A stretch of 64,000 nucleotides of DNA. Origin: Prosopocoilus inquinatus (lineage: Eukaryota > Arthropoda > Insecta > Coleoptera > Lucanidae). Made by a program: the position numbers and the translations under genes. The stretch lies in contig CM069872.1 of NCBI GenBank assembly GCA_036172665.1, positions 54,236,101 to 54,300,100 on the forward strand. The letters are read 5' to 3'. The notes beneath the pieces were generated by a model, which saw nothing but the letters and a program-made list of their open reading frames with translations, did no database searches and was not told the DNA's origin. Shown here piece by piece: positions 10,901-20,883 of this stretch. Position 1 is the first letter of the stretch. Every line of letters begins with the position of its first letter.

Positions 10901-13900
10901 ACCAACACTGCCAACCATCGCTGAGGTGAAAGTGCAAGAGCACAGCGGGAGTTCGGGGAATTCCAGCGCGGGGAGCGCCGCTGACTTGAAGGTGAAAAAT
11001 CCGCGCATCGGGGAGTTGAGGCAGCAGGAAAATAAGGGGGCGGGGATGAATCGCCCCATCGTCGTTGATGGGGTCGGGCCTGATATAGACCGTCTACCCC
11101 GGAATGCCAGCCAGCCGGCGTTCACCACTCACGTCCAGGGATTGCCCAAGAATGGCTCCGTGCCGTTTTTCGACCGCGTAAGGAAACCATCGGTCGGAGA
11201 GCGCTTCAAGCCGAGTTTAAACCCCATCAAGTCGTCGTCGAGGGGCACCATGAATTCCAATGGGGATATGAGGAGGAGCACGCGTTTGTCGACGCCGTCA
11301 TTCATGGGGAGCAGAAATAATAACGCTGAAGTAAGTTCTTTTTACTGAAGTACTGAAGTCCCACAACTATTTTTTTTTGCGGAACTAAGTCGCCCAACAA
11401 TTTTTTTTTTTTGCTGAAGTCGCCCAACAATTTTTTTTTTTTTTTTGCTGAAGTAAGTCGCCAACAATTTTTTTTTCCTGAAGTAAGTCGCCCAACAATT
11501 TTTTTTTTTTGCTGAAGTAAGTTCCCCAACTATTTCTTTTTTTGCTGAAGCAAGTCCCCCAACTATTTTTTTTTGCTGAAGCAAATCCCCCAACTATTTT
11601 TTTAAATTGCTTCGAATAAAAAATGATTCGAACGAAACTAATAACGTGTGCTATGTTTAAGTAAGTAAAAGTGAAACAGTAAAAAAATTGGCAGCATTGA
11701 CATCATTTAATGACAGGAAGAAAGTAAGGTTATGTTATAGTGGCAATCTCACAGCGTTTTCTGCCGACTTGCACTGACATGCAACGAGCGCGCACTCAGA
11801 GTATCTCCATCTTGTTCTAACGTCACGTAATAAAATGAGTTGGATAGATACTTCATTATAGGCCGTGTAGTGGAAGTCGGTAAAAGACGCTATTAAAGTA
11901 TAGACAGCAGCGTTGCCAACTGCCACAAAATTAATCCGCCAAATAAACTGTAAGCCGCTCTAAAAAAAAAGAAATCAAAGACTAACCAACCATACAAAAA
12001 AAAATCCTTCAATTTCTAGCAGAAATGTCGGGAAATTTTGAAAATTATAATAAACCGTTAAGTCATTTGGCATTTAACAGTTACCAACACACATCCATCA
12101 TGATCAATAAGTATTTCGTTGAGGAGTTTAGTTACCGCAAGCAAATTTATTTAATGAAAAAGATTCAATTTGACAAAATACCATTCCATATACGGAATTT
12201 ATAATTAGAGCAGGCCGTGATATTTTCCAAAAAGTTGGTAACACAGGCTTACAGGCTTGAAATTAAAAATGTTAGGTGTCAGAATCGTGACATTTATTTA
12301 TTTTTTAATGATTGACTATAAACGGATTTGTCTTGTGGAACCCCTGCCCCCTCCCCCCTAATATTCTAAAAAAAAGTTTGCGTACAAAATAAAATAACAA
12401 AATAAAGATTGTATGAAGCACGAGTATAACCTCAAATACGACAATTGTCAACTTATTATTTATTTCTCGTTGTATCCAATTACACAGCATAAAATAGCAC
12501 CAATCACAGCCTCCTCTAATTATGAATTCCATTACCCGGTACTATCAGAGATCAATTCGTCAAGATGGCAACATTGTCTGTGAACCTCGATACAAATAGC
12601 TACCATTACGCCACCTAACATCTCTAGCTTCTAATGTTCCCGAATAGTTTTTAATTTTCTAGGTTAGTCTGTAACGTTCTAGGATAGCTTCTAATTTTCT
12701 AGGATAGTCTCTAACATTCTAAGAAGTTTCTAAATTTGTAGGATGTCAAAGTTGAAGCTAGATAGAATAATTCTAACTTCGTTACCATCAAGTGATTTTT
12801 TTTAATAATATTTATAAACCATAAAACAAAACGCATAAATAAGCTAGAAGATCCGCCAAGAGCCAGATTCTGATTTCAGCCAAATTCTGATTCCAGATCT
12901 GATTTCAACTAAGCTAAAACTAGCCTCCTTTGATTTCTCAGACCAAATAGTCAAAGAAAAATTAAAAAAAAAATAATTGTCCCCTATTTTTTAATTTCTT
13001 AGTGGCTTTCTTACTCTCGTAGCTATTGTATACCGCCGCCGCTTCCCGTTTAGTTTAATTTTGCTTCAGCATTCCTCTCTGATTTTGCAGATTGCAATTT
13101 TCGTCATAGTTTCCGAATCACCCTGTACATCGAGACACGCACATTTCAAACGTTCCAGACGCCAGTTCGCCTGAAAGTCGCGATTTTTCAGAAACACGAC
13201 GTCCTTGCCGATTCCGCGAACTCTATATTTAAAGCCCATCTGGGTTTCGTTCCAACTAAAATCATTCCGCTTCCAAATCGGCGCAGCGTCAGGTAAAAAT
13301 TAGTTTTGATTTTGCGCGCCGCCGCCCACCGCTTCTTCAAAATAAGGAAGTGGGAGGGGAGCGAGACGGCGTCACATTTTCGCTTTTGTTTCTTTTTTTT
13401 TTCTGTGCTCGTGAATGAAGTCTCAGGTGTTTTCTTTTTTTTTTTTTCTGTAAGGATCGAATGCGTCATCCATTCTTACCTTTAAGTCCCGTGCACTTAC
13501 GAGAAAAAGTGGGTGGATTGCGTAACTTGGAGGGCGTCCAGGAAGGACGCAATGCAACAACGGAAAAGTTTCAGATAACGAAGGGGGCGGAGCGCACGGG
13601 AACGCCAAAAATTCGGTTATTTTCGAAATGTCATGACATGAGCAATGCAAAGAAGAAGAAAAAACGAAACGGCATAGTCTTATTTTGATTAAAAAAAACA
13701 AAAGAAATCTGCTCGTCGTCATCGATTGGGGGACGGACTCTTTCGGAGACCATCGTTTTGTCGACCTGCCTGTAGATGGGACGCACTAACTTTTTTTTTT
13801 CTTCTAATTTTTCTCAAAACCCTCTGCATCGAGGCCGAGCCGATGTGAATGAAAGTTTCAACACAAAATTTAAAAAAAAATCTGTCCCGAAATTAAAACA

Positions 13901-16900
13901 GGAAGCCACTACCTGCTGGATTAATTATGTTCGAATTGTTTCAAGATTCGCTCAAGTACGAACGGAGAATGCGTTTCATAATTTGCTAATTTTTAAAATT
14001 ATCAATCGTCAATGTCGCATAAAACATCCGCCTCCGAATTAGCATTCTTTTTGTGTAACTACAACACAATAGAGGCGTCTAGGCAACCCATCGTGCATTG
14101 ACGTTTGGCTAGTTGCCTACGTATCAGGCTTGCAATTATTTGAATAATCTGAATCTTTCGGACGATTCAATTGAGTATTCAGGAGTCGCAAACCGAAATC
14201 TGTGCAGAAATTGGGTTACGTCAGCGCCATCTGTGGCGAAATGGAAATTGGAGAAATTTGAAAAAATTACTTTGTTTTCTTTGGTTTATGTTTCGTGTCA
14301 TCCTCTGGAGGAAATTTGGTGTTTTTTTTTTTAAGTGGCAGATTAAACGAATGTTTTCGCAAAATTTCCGCCCGAATGAAGAAAAATCCCTTCGAAATAA
14401 TCTTCCAGTTGGCAACACTGTCTTTTGACGTGCTGCACTTGCTGAATGTTTTACAGATTACTACATATTAGATTGCTTAAAAAATTAAACCAAGTCCTAT
14501 ACAAGAAGTATTAAGACAACAAACAACTTTTTTTGTTTTAAATACTCAAGTATGAATCTGAGGTGTTTGTATTGCGAATGTACCTCGGCCACAGACACAG
14601 CACAAGCTCCGCCTTCGGTTACACTAACTGCCGACATTATTCAAAATGTCATCAATGATGATTAATTCCGTGTTTATTTATGTAATTATGGCAGAATTAA
14701 AGACTTCAAACTTCTTCAGTTGTTGGAATTATTATACTTAAAAAGTGCAGCCTTTATGATGCCGTAGCTGAGGTACGTTTCAAGATTCGCCTTTGCATCA
14801 TGCAGCGTTGGAGATAACAAAACACAAGACATCTTGTTGACAAGACATCCGTTCTTGGAATTATTATACTTAAAAGGTGTAGCCTTTATGATGCCGTGGC
14901 TGAGGTACGTTTCAAGATTCGCCTTTGCATCATGCAGCGTTGGAGATAACAAAACACATCTTGTTGACAAGACATCCGTTCTTGGAATTTTTATACTTAA
15001 AAGGTGTAGCCTTTATGATGCCGTGGCTGAGGTACGTTTCAAGATTCGCCTTTGGATCATGCAGCGTTAGAGATAACAAAACACAAGACATCTTGTTGAC
15101 AAGACATCCGTTCTTGGAATTGTTATACTTAAAAGGCGTAGCCTTTATGATGCCGTGGCTGAGGTACGTTTCTAGATTCGCCTTTGGATCATGCAGTGTT
15201 GGAGAAAACAATACATAAGACATCTTGTTGACAAGACATTCGTTCTTGGAATTATTATACTTAAAAGGCGTAGCCTTTATGATGCCGTGGCTGAGGTACG
15301 TTTCTAGATTCGCCTTTGGATCATGCAGTGTTGGAGAAAACAATACATAAGACATCTTGTTGACAAGACATTCGTTCTTGGAATTATTATACTTAAAAGG
15401 CGTAGCCTTTATGATGCCGTGGCTGAGGTACGTTTCTAGATTCGCCTTTGTATCATGCAGTGGTGGAGATAACAGTACATAAGACATCTTGTTGACAAGA
15501 CATTCGTTCTTGGAATTATTATACTTAAAAGGCGTAGTCTTTTTGATGTCGTGGCTGAGGTACGGTTCAAGATTCGCCTTTGCATCATGCAGCGTTGGCG
15601 ATGACAATACACAAGACATCTGGCAATCCTGTAATCCCATTAGAAATTAAGCTGGATTCATTGCCAGACGATTTCTCATCGCCTTGTTACGGGATAGCTA
15701 TTTGATTGGTTCGTTTAATTCATAAATCATTCCTTCTGAAAATGATGAAAGTGATTAAAGACGAGTTCACAGATAACATTCAATAAGCTTTCAGAATTAG
15801 GCAACTTTTGTAAAATCTGTGAATTCGCCTGTGGCATTTTAAGAAAGAATAATTACAGGAAACTGTAGTGGTTTGTCTACTTTTTTCTTGCTTTCAACTG
15901 TACTTTTAAATTGGGCCGATGGAATCGCGTAGAATTTTAACGCCAGCGCAATGAATCTAGCTTTATGCAATCACACATCGAGTCATTGTCGCCAACTTAG
16001 TTCTTAGCTCTCATCTAAATACAAAATTGGGATTACTGCACCGCCACAACTTTCGCAATAGGCAAATAGCTTTCGAAAGGAAAGGCTAAAGCGGATGAAT
16101 CTTCAAACTCAAACGCGGGAAATGAGACAGAACACGAACGTAACAAACAATAAAATCTAGAGATGGGATTCCACCCGGTGCATTCGTTTGCACCGGTGGA
16201 ATCAAAGAATTGCCTGCCTGGTTGCCTACATTTACATAAGACGTTTGCCGCTTTCTTTTCAGAGCTTGAGCTGCTCGGAAGGGTTAATATTTGCGTTGTT
16301 CTTTTCAGGAGAGGCGTCGAGCTCTTGAGGTTCTGAGTAGTTCTAATGAACCGTTTCCCCTTTCCCCTCGAGCACCATCTATTTCGTTCGAGCGTGACGC
16401 CTTTTGTGTTAAATTGAGGTTAGATTTAACAAAAAGAAATAGAAAATTCACTTTATTCACATTATTGCTTATGGATGGGGAGACAAATAACACTTACAAA
16501 CTAATTATAAATTTAAAATAATTTCCATTTAATTTAAAGTGACAGTGTTACAATCGTTACAAACGCAACGACGTATTTTTTGAGGTTATCTTGTCACATT
16601 TATTGCCCAAGTTCTGATCCAAGTTAAGAATTTTAAGTTCTTTTCAGGATCGTTCCCTAACAGCTCCGTTTGTCAAGTCCCAAGGGCGTCACGTTCTTGA
16701 AAAGAAAGCAGCTATAAAAAATGCTTCAAAATGACACCAACTATAATACATTTTGTACGGATTATCGCTAGACAATTATTTTGTAATGTTAATTTCAAAA
16801 ACTTACTCATTTTGTTCAGATTTTAAGCTATAAAGATTTATCTTAAACTTAAAAGTTTACTATTTAGCTCTTCATCACACACTATGAAACATTAAACCAT

Positions 16901-18369
16901 GTAAACCACCGACAAACAATTAAATAATATCAAGAACAGGTTATTTCTTGTTCGATTTGCGCGGGAAATTTAAATTTTTGAATGCACCCGGTACATTCAT
17001 GTATGCACCCTGGTGAATGCACCCATATGGGTGCTTTCAATGCACCGGGTTCATCTCTAATAAAATCACGTGATCCTCAACTATTCCTGAAGACATTGTA
17101 CTATGAATGTCTTTTTTTTTTCTTCTTTATTTCTTCAGGTCGACGTCGAAAGCCTAGCGGCGTACACCTCCTCGAAGATGTCCCTGGCCAAGGAGAAACC
17201 CCAAATAGTGCGACCCCTGTCGAGGAAGGACATCTTCTATTCGGGATCCGTGGTCAACCTTCCCGAGTACCAATCACAAAAGTCCATCACCAATTACAGG
17301 CAGAGCATCGTCAGCATCCCGAGGCCGAGCAGGACCGACACCGTCGAGGGGGAGAAAACCGAGCGTAAGCCGCCGCCCGCCCCCTTTTTCACCCAATCAA
17401 AATACGCACACGGGATTTTTTTTTTTTATTGCAGAGTACGATCTGTGTCCGTGCTTCGTGCTGCCCGAGGGGATCAAGTCGGCCGTCGCGCAGATGTTGG
17501 ACGTGAGTCTGCTGAAGAATCCCGTTTTTATGTTGATCGGGATATCGAACTTGTTCGGGATGGCCGGACTGTACGTGCCGTTCGTGTATTTGGTGGACGT
17601 GGCCAAGAAGGATGTAAGTGCCCCCCCCATCGATGTATAAATAATCGATGTGTAAATTTTCATTTTTTTTTTAGAACATCGATAGCAACAGTGCTTCATT
17701 TTTAATCTCGATCATCGGCATCACCAACACATTTGGGCGTATAGCTTGCGGATACTTCGCGGACTTCCCCCAAGTCAACGCGCTCTTCGTCAACAACATC
17801 TGCCTGGTGATTTCAACGGTGGCCGTGGCCCTAACCCCTTTCTGCCACACCTACGCCGCTTACGTCACCATGTCAGTCTTCTTCGGCATTGCAATTTGTA
17901 AGACCCACGCTCGAATCACGTTACGTTTTCTATTATTATTTATAACTTGTGTGTAAACATTTCAGCCGGATACATATCATTGACTTCGATCATCCTAGTC
18001 GACCTCCTGGGTTTGGATAAGCTGACTAGCGCTTTCGGCTTGTTGATCCTGTTCCGTGGAGCCGCCGCGATCGTTGGTTCGCCCCTCGCCGGCGCCCTCT
18101 ACGACGCCACTCAGTCCTACGACATACCATTCTTCGTCGCCGGGGGATTATTCGGAGTGTCCGCCCTGACGAGCTTCCTGGCCCCGTGCTTGAAGAAGTT
18201 CTCGCCCGCCGAAGCGCCCCCTATAATCGGCGACGTGCTTACGCCCATAGACGAGGACGAGGAGGAAGACGAAGACGGCCCGATCACGATCGGAACCATT
18301 CCCGAAATAGTGGAACCCGCCCAGAGTCCCGAACAAAGAGAGATAAAACAGATCGAATCTGTGCTATAA
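7907..18369 (+). CDS. Monocarboxylate transporter-like protein (SLC16 / MFS), complete
   Basis: A major-facilitator carrier, expected to move monocarboxylates (lactate/pyruvate type) with protons across the plasma membrane; the actual substrate cannot be read from sequence. Coding exons by my splicing: 7907-7924, 9999-11330, 17139-17364, 17435-17613, 17675-17897, 17966-18369. All have GT-AG borders and matching phases, total 2382 nt (793 aa). The SLC16 signature DGGYGW is at residues 47-52 at the start of TM1. Six N-terminal TM segments run to about residue 228. A long hydrophilic, Ser/Pro-rich loop follows to about residue 540, with six more TM segments to about 710 and an acidic cytosolic tail (EDEEEDED). 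The start exon encodes only MGKPKT and is the weakest part of the model. The loop is long for SLC16, as in MCT9/14-type and several insect members. The two halves are split by a 5.8-kb repeat-laden intron. Confidence 0.9.
8544..8790. repeat. 88-bp tandem repeat with CCATGG hairpins (intron 1)
   Basis: TGTAAAGTCC recurs at 8544, 8633 and 8721 (period 88-89 bp). Each unit contains AAAGTCCATGG-loop-CCATGGACTTT-type inverted halves (some mutated to CCACGG), so each can fold into a hairpin. A related single hairpin is at about 7590-7615. Confidence 0.8.
8791..9998. other. Intron 1 remainder with AGATGGCG words
   Basis: Intronic and gene-free. AGATGGCGTTG, AGATGGCGTCG or AGATGGCGCTG occur near 9225, 9340, 9502, 9570, 9708 and 9838, roughly every 70-160 bp. 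Nothing else recognised. Confidence 0.4.
11331..11605. repeat. Minisatellite containing copies of the exon-2 5' splice site
   Basis: The exon ends GCTGAA and intron 2 starts GTAAGT at 11331. The following 270 bp repeats a roughly 30-45-bp unit made of GCTGAAGTAAGTCGCCCAAC plus a T-run. Exact GTAAGT donors recur at about 11453, 11483 and 11517; later units are decayed to GCAAGT and GCAAAT. The real donor is the first copy. Confidence 0.85.
11740..11875. repeat. Possible member of the 'ACGAGATGAAG' short inverted element family
   Basis: A segment reading GCACTCAGAGTATCTCCATC followed by TTGTTCTAACGTCACGTAATAAAATGAG resembles the imperfect palindrome at 30886-30985 and a stretch at 58748-58830. 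The match is partial and the ends are not sharp. Confidence 0.35.
12620..12737. repeat. 20-bp minisatellite
   Basis: Units of TCTAGGATAGCTTCTAATTT type start at 12658, 12678, 12698 and 12718 (exact 20-bp step), with one or two decayed units before. Lies in intron 2 of the transporter gene. Confidence 0.75.
12738..14555. other. Intronic stretch without recognisable genes
   Basis: Part of intron 2. Short open frames on both strands have no domain signal and sit in low-complexity (A/T-run) sequence. One GCGCCATCTGTGG word is near 14223. Confidence 0.4.
14560..15640. repeat. 132-bp satellite (about 7 copies) grown from an inverted-end element
   Basis: GAGGTACG recurs at 14770, 14902, 15029, 15161 and 15293 and on to about 15560, period 132 bp (one unit is 127). 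Each unit carries GCCGTGGCTGAGGTACGTTT followed by CAAGATTCGCC. An inverted copy of that motif (GTACCTCGGCCACAG) lies just left at about 14580, so the array looks like one end of an inverted-repeat element that was amplified. The 44-codon open frames on the minus strand follow the period and are not called as genes. Confidence 0.9.
15641..17138. other. Distal intron 2 with GTGCATTC hairpins
   Basis: No gene. A half copy of the 'ACAGTTTCCTGTAATT' element ends near 15905. GATTCCACCCGGTGCA and its inverted partner TGCACCGGTGGAATC form a hairpin at 16168-16202. A cluster of TGCACCC / GGGTGC words lies at 16982-17060. A further short gene is not supported. Confidence 0.4.
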
Positions 18370-19188
18370 GTAATATTAAAAGAAACTCTACACAGTACTA
18401 ACGTTACCCACCACCCCTCAAAACCTTCCCCAACCCCTCATAATAATACTTGATCAGAAGAGTCTATTGTATATAGTATAATAATATGTTTAATTCTAAT
18501 AGGAATATTATTAACAGCAACAATTTTACGATGGGTCGGTCGGTCGGTCAATTCGTCGGCCGCACGTAGTTTCTAAGTAGAAATAATTAATTTTATCAAG
18601 TGATTAATTACTATTATTAGTCGTATAAGTGATACATGTAACAGTATTGTCGTGGTGTGTTTTATTAGTCAATTCATTGCGGAAGATCGCGCGCGAATGT
18701 GTATATATATACATGCAACATGAAATTCTCCGGACCCGGACCATAAATATAATGATTGTTATTAATCAAGTAGCTGCTGAAACAAATGACGTAGTAGGAT
18801 CGACGCACAGTTTTATTCGTCCCTTTGTAAATACAATGCAGTGTTTTGTTCGTCGGGACGTCATCCCATCCGGGTGTCTTCCCTCTCCTTCAAAAACAAA
18901 AAACAAACAAAAAAAAAACAAACGGAACAGCACCCGGGGGGTACCCCGATGCACAAGAGAGTGTGCGTGCGTGCGTTGTATGCGTGTGATTGCTAGTACA
19001 AGTAATTCTCGCCTCGGTGCGATTGTGATAGAGCTAGTGTCGGGTTGATGCGTTACTCACTTGTTCAGTGCGAAAAGATGTTGGCTTCTGTTATTTATTA
19101 TTATTAACTTGCTCAGGACTACTGCAGTCGCGTTTTTACTGCTGGATAGCCTTATCTAGGATTAGTACCTGTGCACTTTCAAGATTAT

Positions 19189-19219
19189 GTACTACTACTA
19201 CTACTACTACTACTACTTC
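19189..19219. repeat. (TAC)n microsatellite
   Basis: About ten perfect TAC units, in the probable 3' UTR of the transporter gene. Confidence 0.9.
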
Positions 19220-19235
19220 ATTCTAACTGAACACA

Positions 19236-19241
19236 AATAAA
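19236..19241 (+). promoter_or_regulatory. Candidate polyadenylation signal, transporter gene
   Basis: AATAAA about 870 bp after the stop codon, before the repeat block begins. This is the first canonical hexamer I noticed after the stop; transcript data would be needed to confirm it. Confidence 0.4.
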
Positions 19242-19319
19242 TTATGTGATCTCTGATTTTTGACGTTTTGTTTCCGATGAACTTCATGAATGTTACGTTT
19301 TGAAAATCGATCGTGGCCG

Positions 19320-20883
19320 TGTGTCGTTCAGACCGTTTCCGAAACATCGACCCCTAAAATGCCGCAGTAGGAAAACGGTCTTTTCTCGGTGGAAAACTGG
19401 AAAAGTAAAAGCTAGCGCTGGCAAAATCGAATAACCGGGCGATGCGGAACGAATTTAATTCATAAAACAGTTAAATTAACAATAAATGTAATTAATTTAT
19501 TTATGCATTGGTAGTGCTGCCATCTTTGAGCCAACTAATGGACTCTGCACGTTATCCATCGAAACAGATCTCTGTAATTTCATATCGCGACTAACCTGTA
19601 AGTCGTACTATTTGCTTGAAGATGGCAGCACCACCAATACAAGAATTAAATTTCATTATTTATTGTTATTTTAACTGTTTTATGCATTAAAACCGTGGCC
19701 TCTCACTGGATAAATAACCGTTATTCGTTTGGGGCTGGCAGATTTTTACTTTTTCAGTTTTTTGCAGAGAAAAGGCTATTTTTCCGCGCGGCATTTTAGG
19801 GGTCGATATCTCGGAAAGGGGGCGAGCTACGGAGGAACGGGGCACGGTTTTGAATGCGCCTCGTCGAGCTCTACATGGGTGAATTTTTTCGCGATTTTAG
19901 GAGAAAAAAATATTTGTCGGCCGAAAAAGTAGTAAGCCTATATAGTCCATGAAAATTTGAGGTTTGCAACAAAAAATAGATTGCGGCGAAAGAAATTGCT
20001 CTCATAGAGCTTGAGCAGAGGAATTGAACTGTACAAACCGCAAGTCTCTAGCTCGTGCCGTTTTCGAGAAAAAAATTGAATTTTCTCGACTCATATTTTA
20101 AAAAAAATTTTTCTCGAAAACTGCGCGAGCTGCTTACTCAGCCACCCAAAAATAGCAACAATTTTCAACGTTGAGATGAATAAACAAGCGTGTTTTAGTA
20201 AAATAATTGTATTTGCATTTCAGTTCAGACTTTAAAATCTCGTTACGTTTAATAAAAACGTATTGTTTTTTCCTGATGCGAACGATTAGGGTGAACACGC
20301 ACTGGTCTAATTAATTTCATTAAAAAATTATTATCCCGAAACTAGATGAAGATAAAAAGTTGTATTTTTCACCAATAACGTCGTCTTATAGAGAGTTAAT
20401 CAACGTTGAAAGAGGCTAGCCGTCTTCGACTAATAATTTTATTTTACGTGCAATTTCAAGTTCGTCCACTTTTCAATCTCTTTTGAAAACTTCAGCTCAG
20501 TCTTACGTCTTTCATTCAGCGTAATTGAAAGGTGAAAACAGAATCATTCTATTTCGCCTGGTCCATGAGACATCGTAATTTCTTGGATCCAATTTGGTGG
20601 AGGCGCCGGTGAAAATATTAATATCTTAGGAATGAAAAGAGATAGGACGTTGTGATTTCCGCCGTTGCCTTCGCCTTATCAGGCTGAGTTAACGGTGAAA
20701 ATTTCAAGTCAATATCTCCAGCCGTTCTCGACTTATTAAATTTTTTAGTCAACGATCGATATTTTTCAAAATTTTTCTCTCGAAAACGGGGCGAGTCAGA
20801 GGCCTGCGGCTTATGCCATTAGATTTACCCCGTCAAGCTCTATCAGGGTGATTTTTTTCGCGGCGATCTATTTTTCGTCGAAA
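19320..20883. repeat. Fold-back repeat block, left part
   Basis: A long imperfect palindrome centred near 19.59 kb. The left half contains TCGACCCCTAAAATGCCG and GTAGTGCTGCCATCTTTGAG; the right half contains the complements (GAAGATGGCAGCACCACC and GCATTTTAGGGGTCGATATC). The flanking units (GGCGCATTCAAAACCG-type, ACTTTTTCGGCCG, TCAAGCTCTATCAGGG) recur many times to 29.5 kb in both orientations. No coding capacity. Confidence 0.85.

Noticed and set aside
12305..12532. Minus-strand frame with hydrophobic residues
   Set aside because: AT-rich sequence readily gives Phe/Ile/Leu-rich frames; no supporting start context or family.
14930..15640. 236-codon open frame of 44-residue repeats on the minus strand
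   Set aside because: It follows the 132-bp satellite period exactly and changes frame where one unit loses 5 bp.
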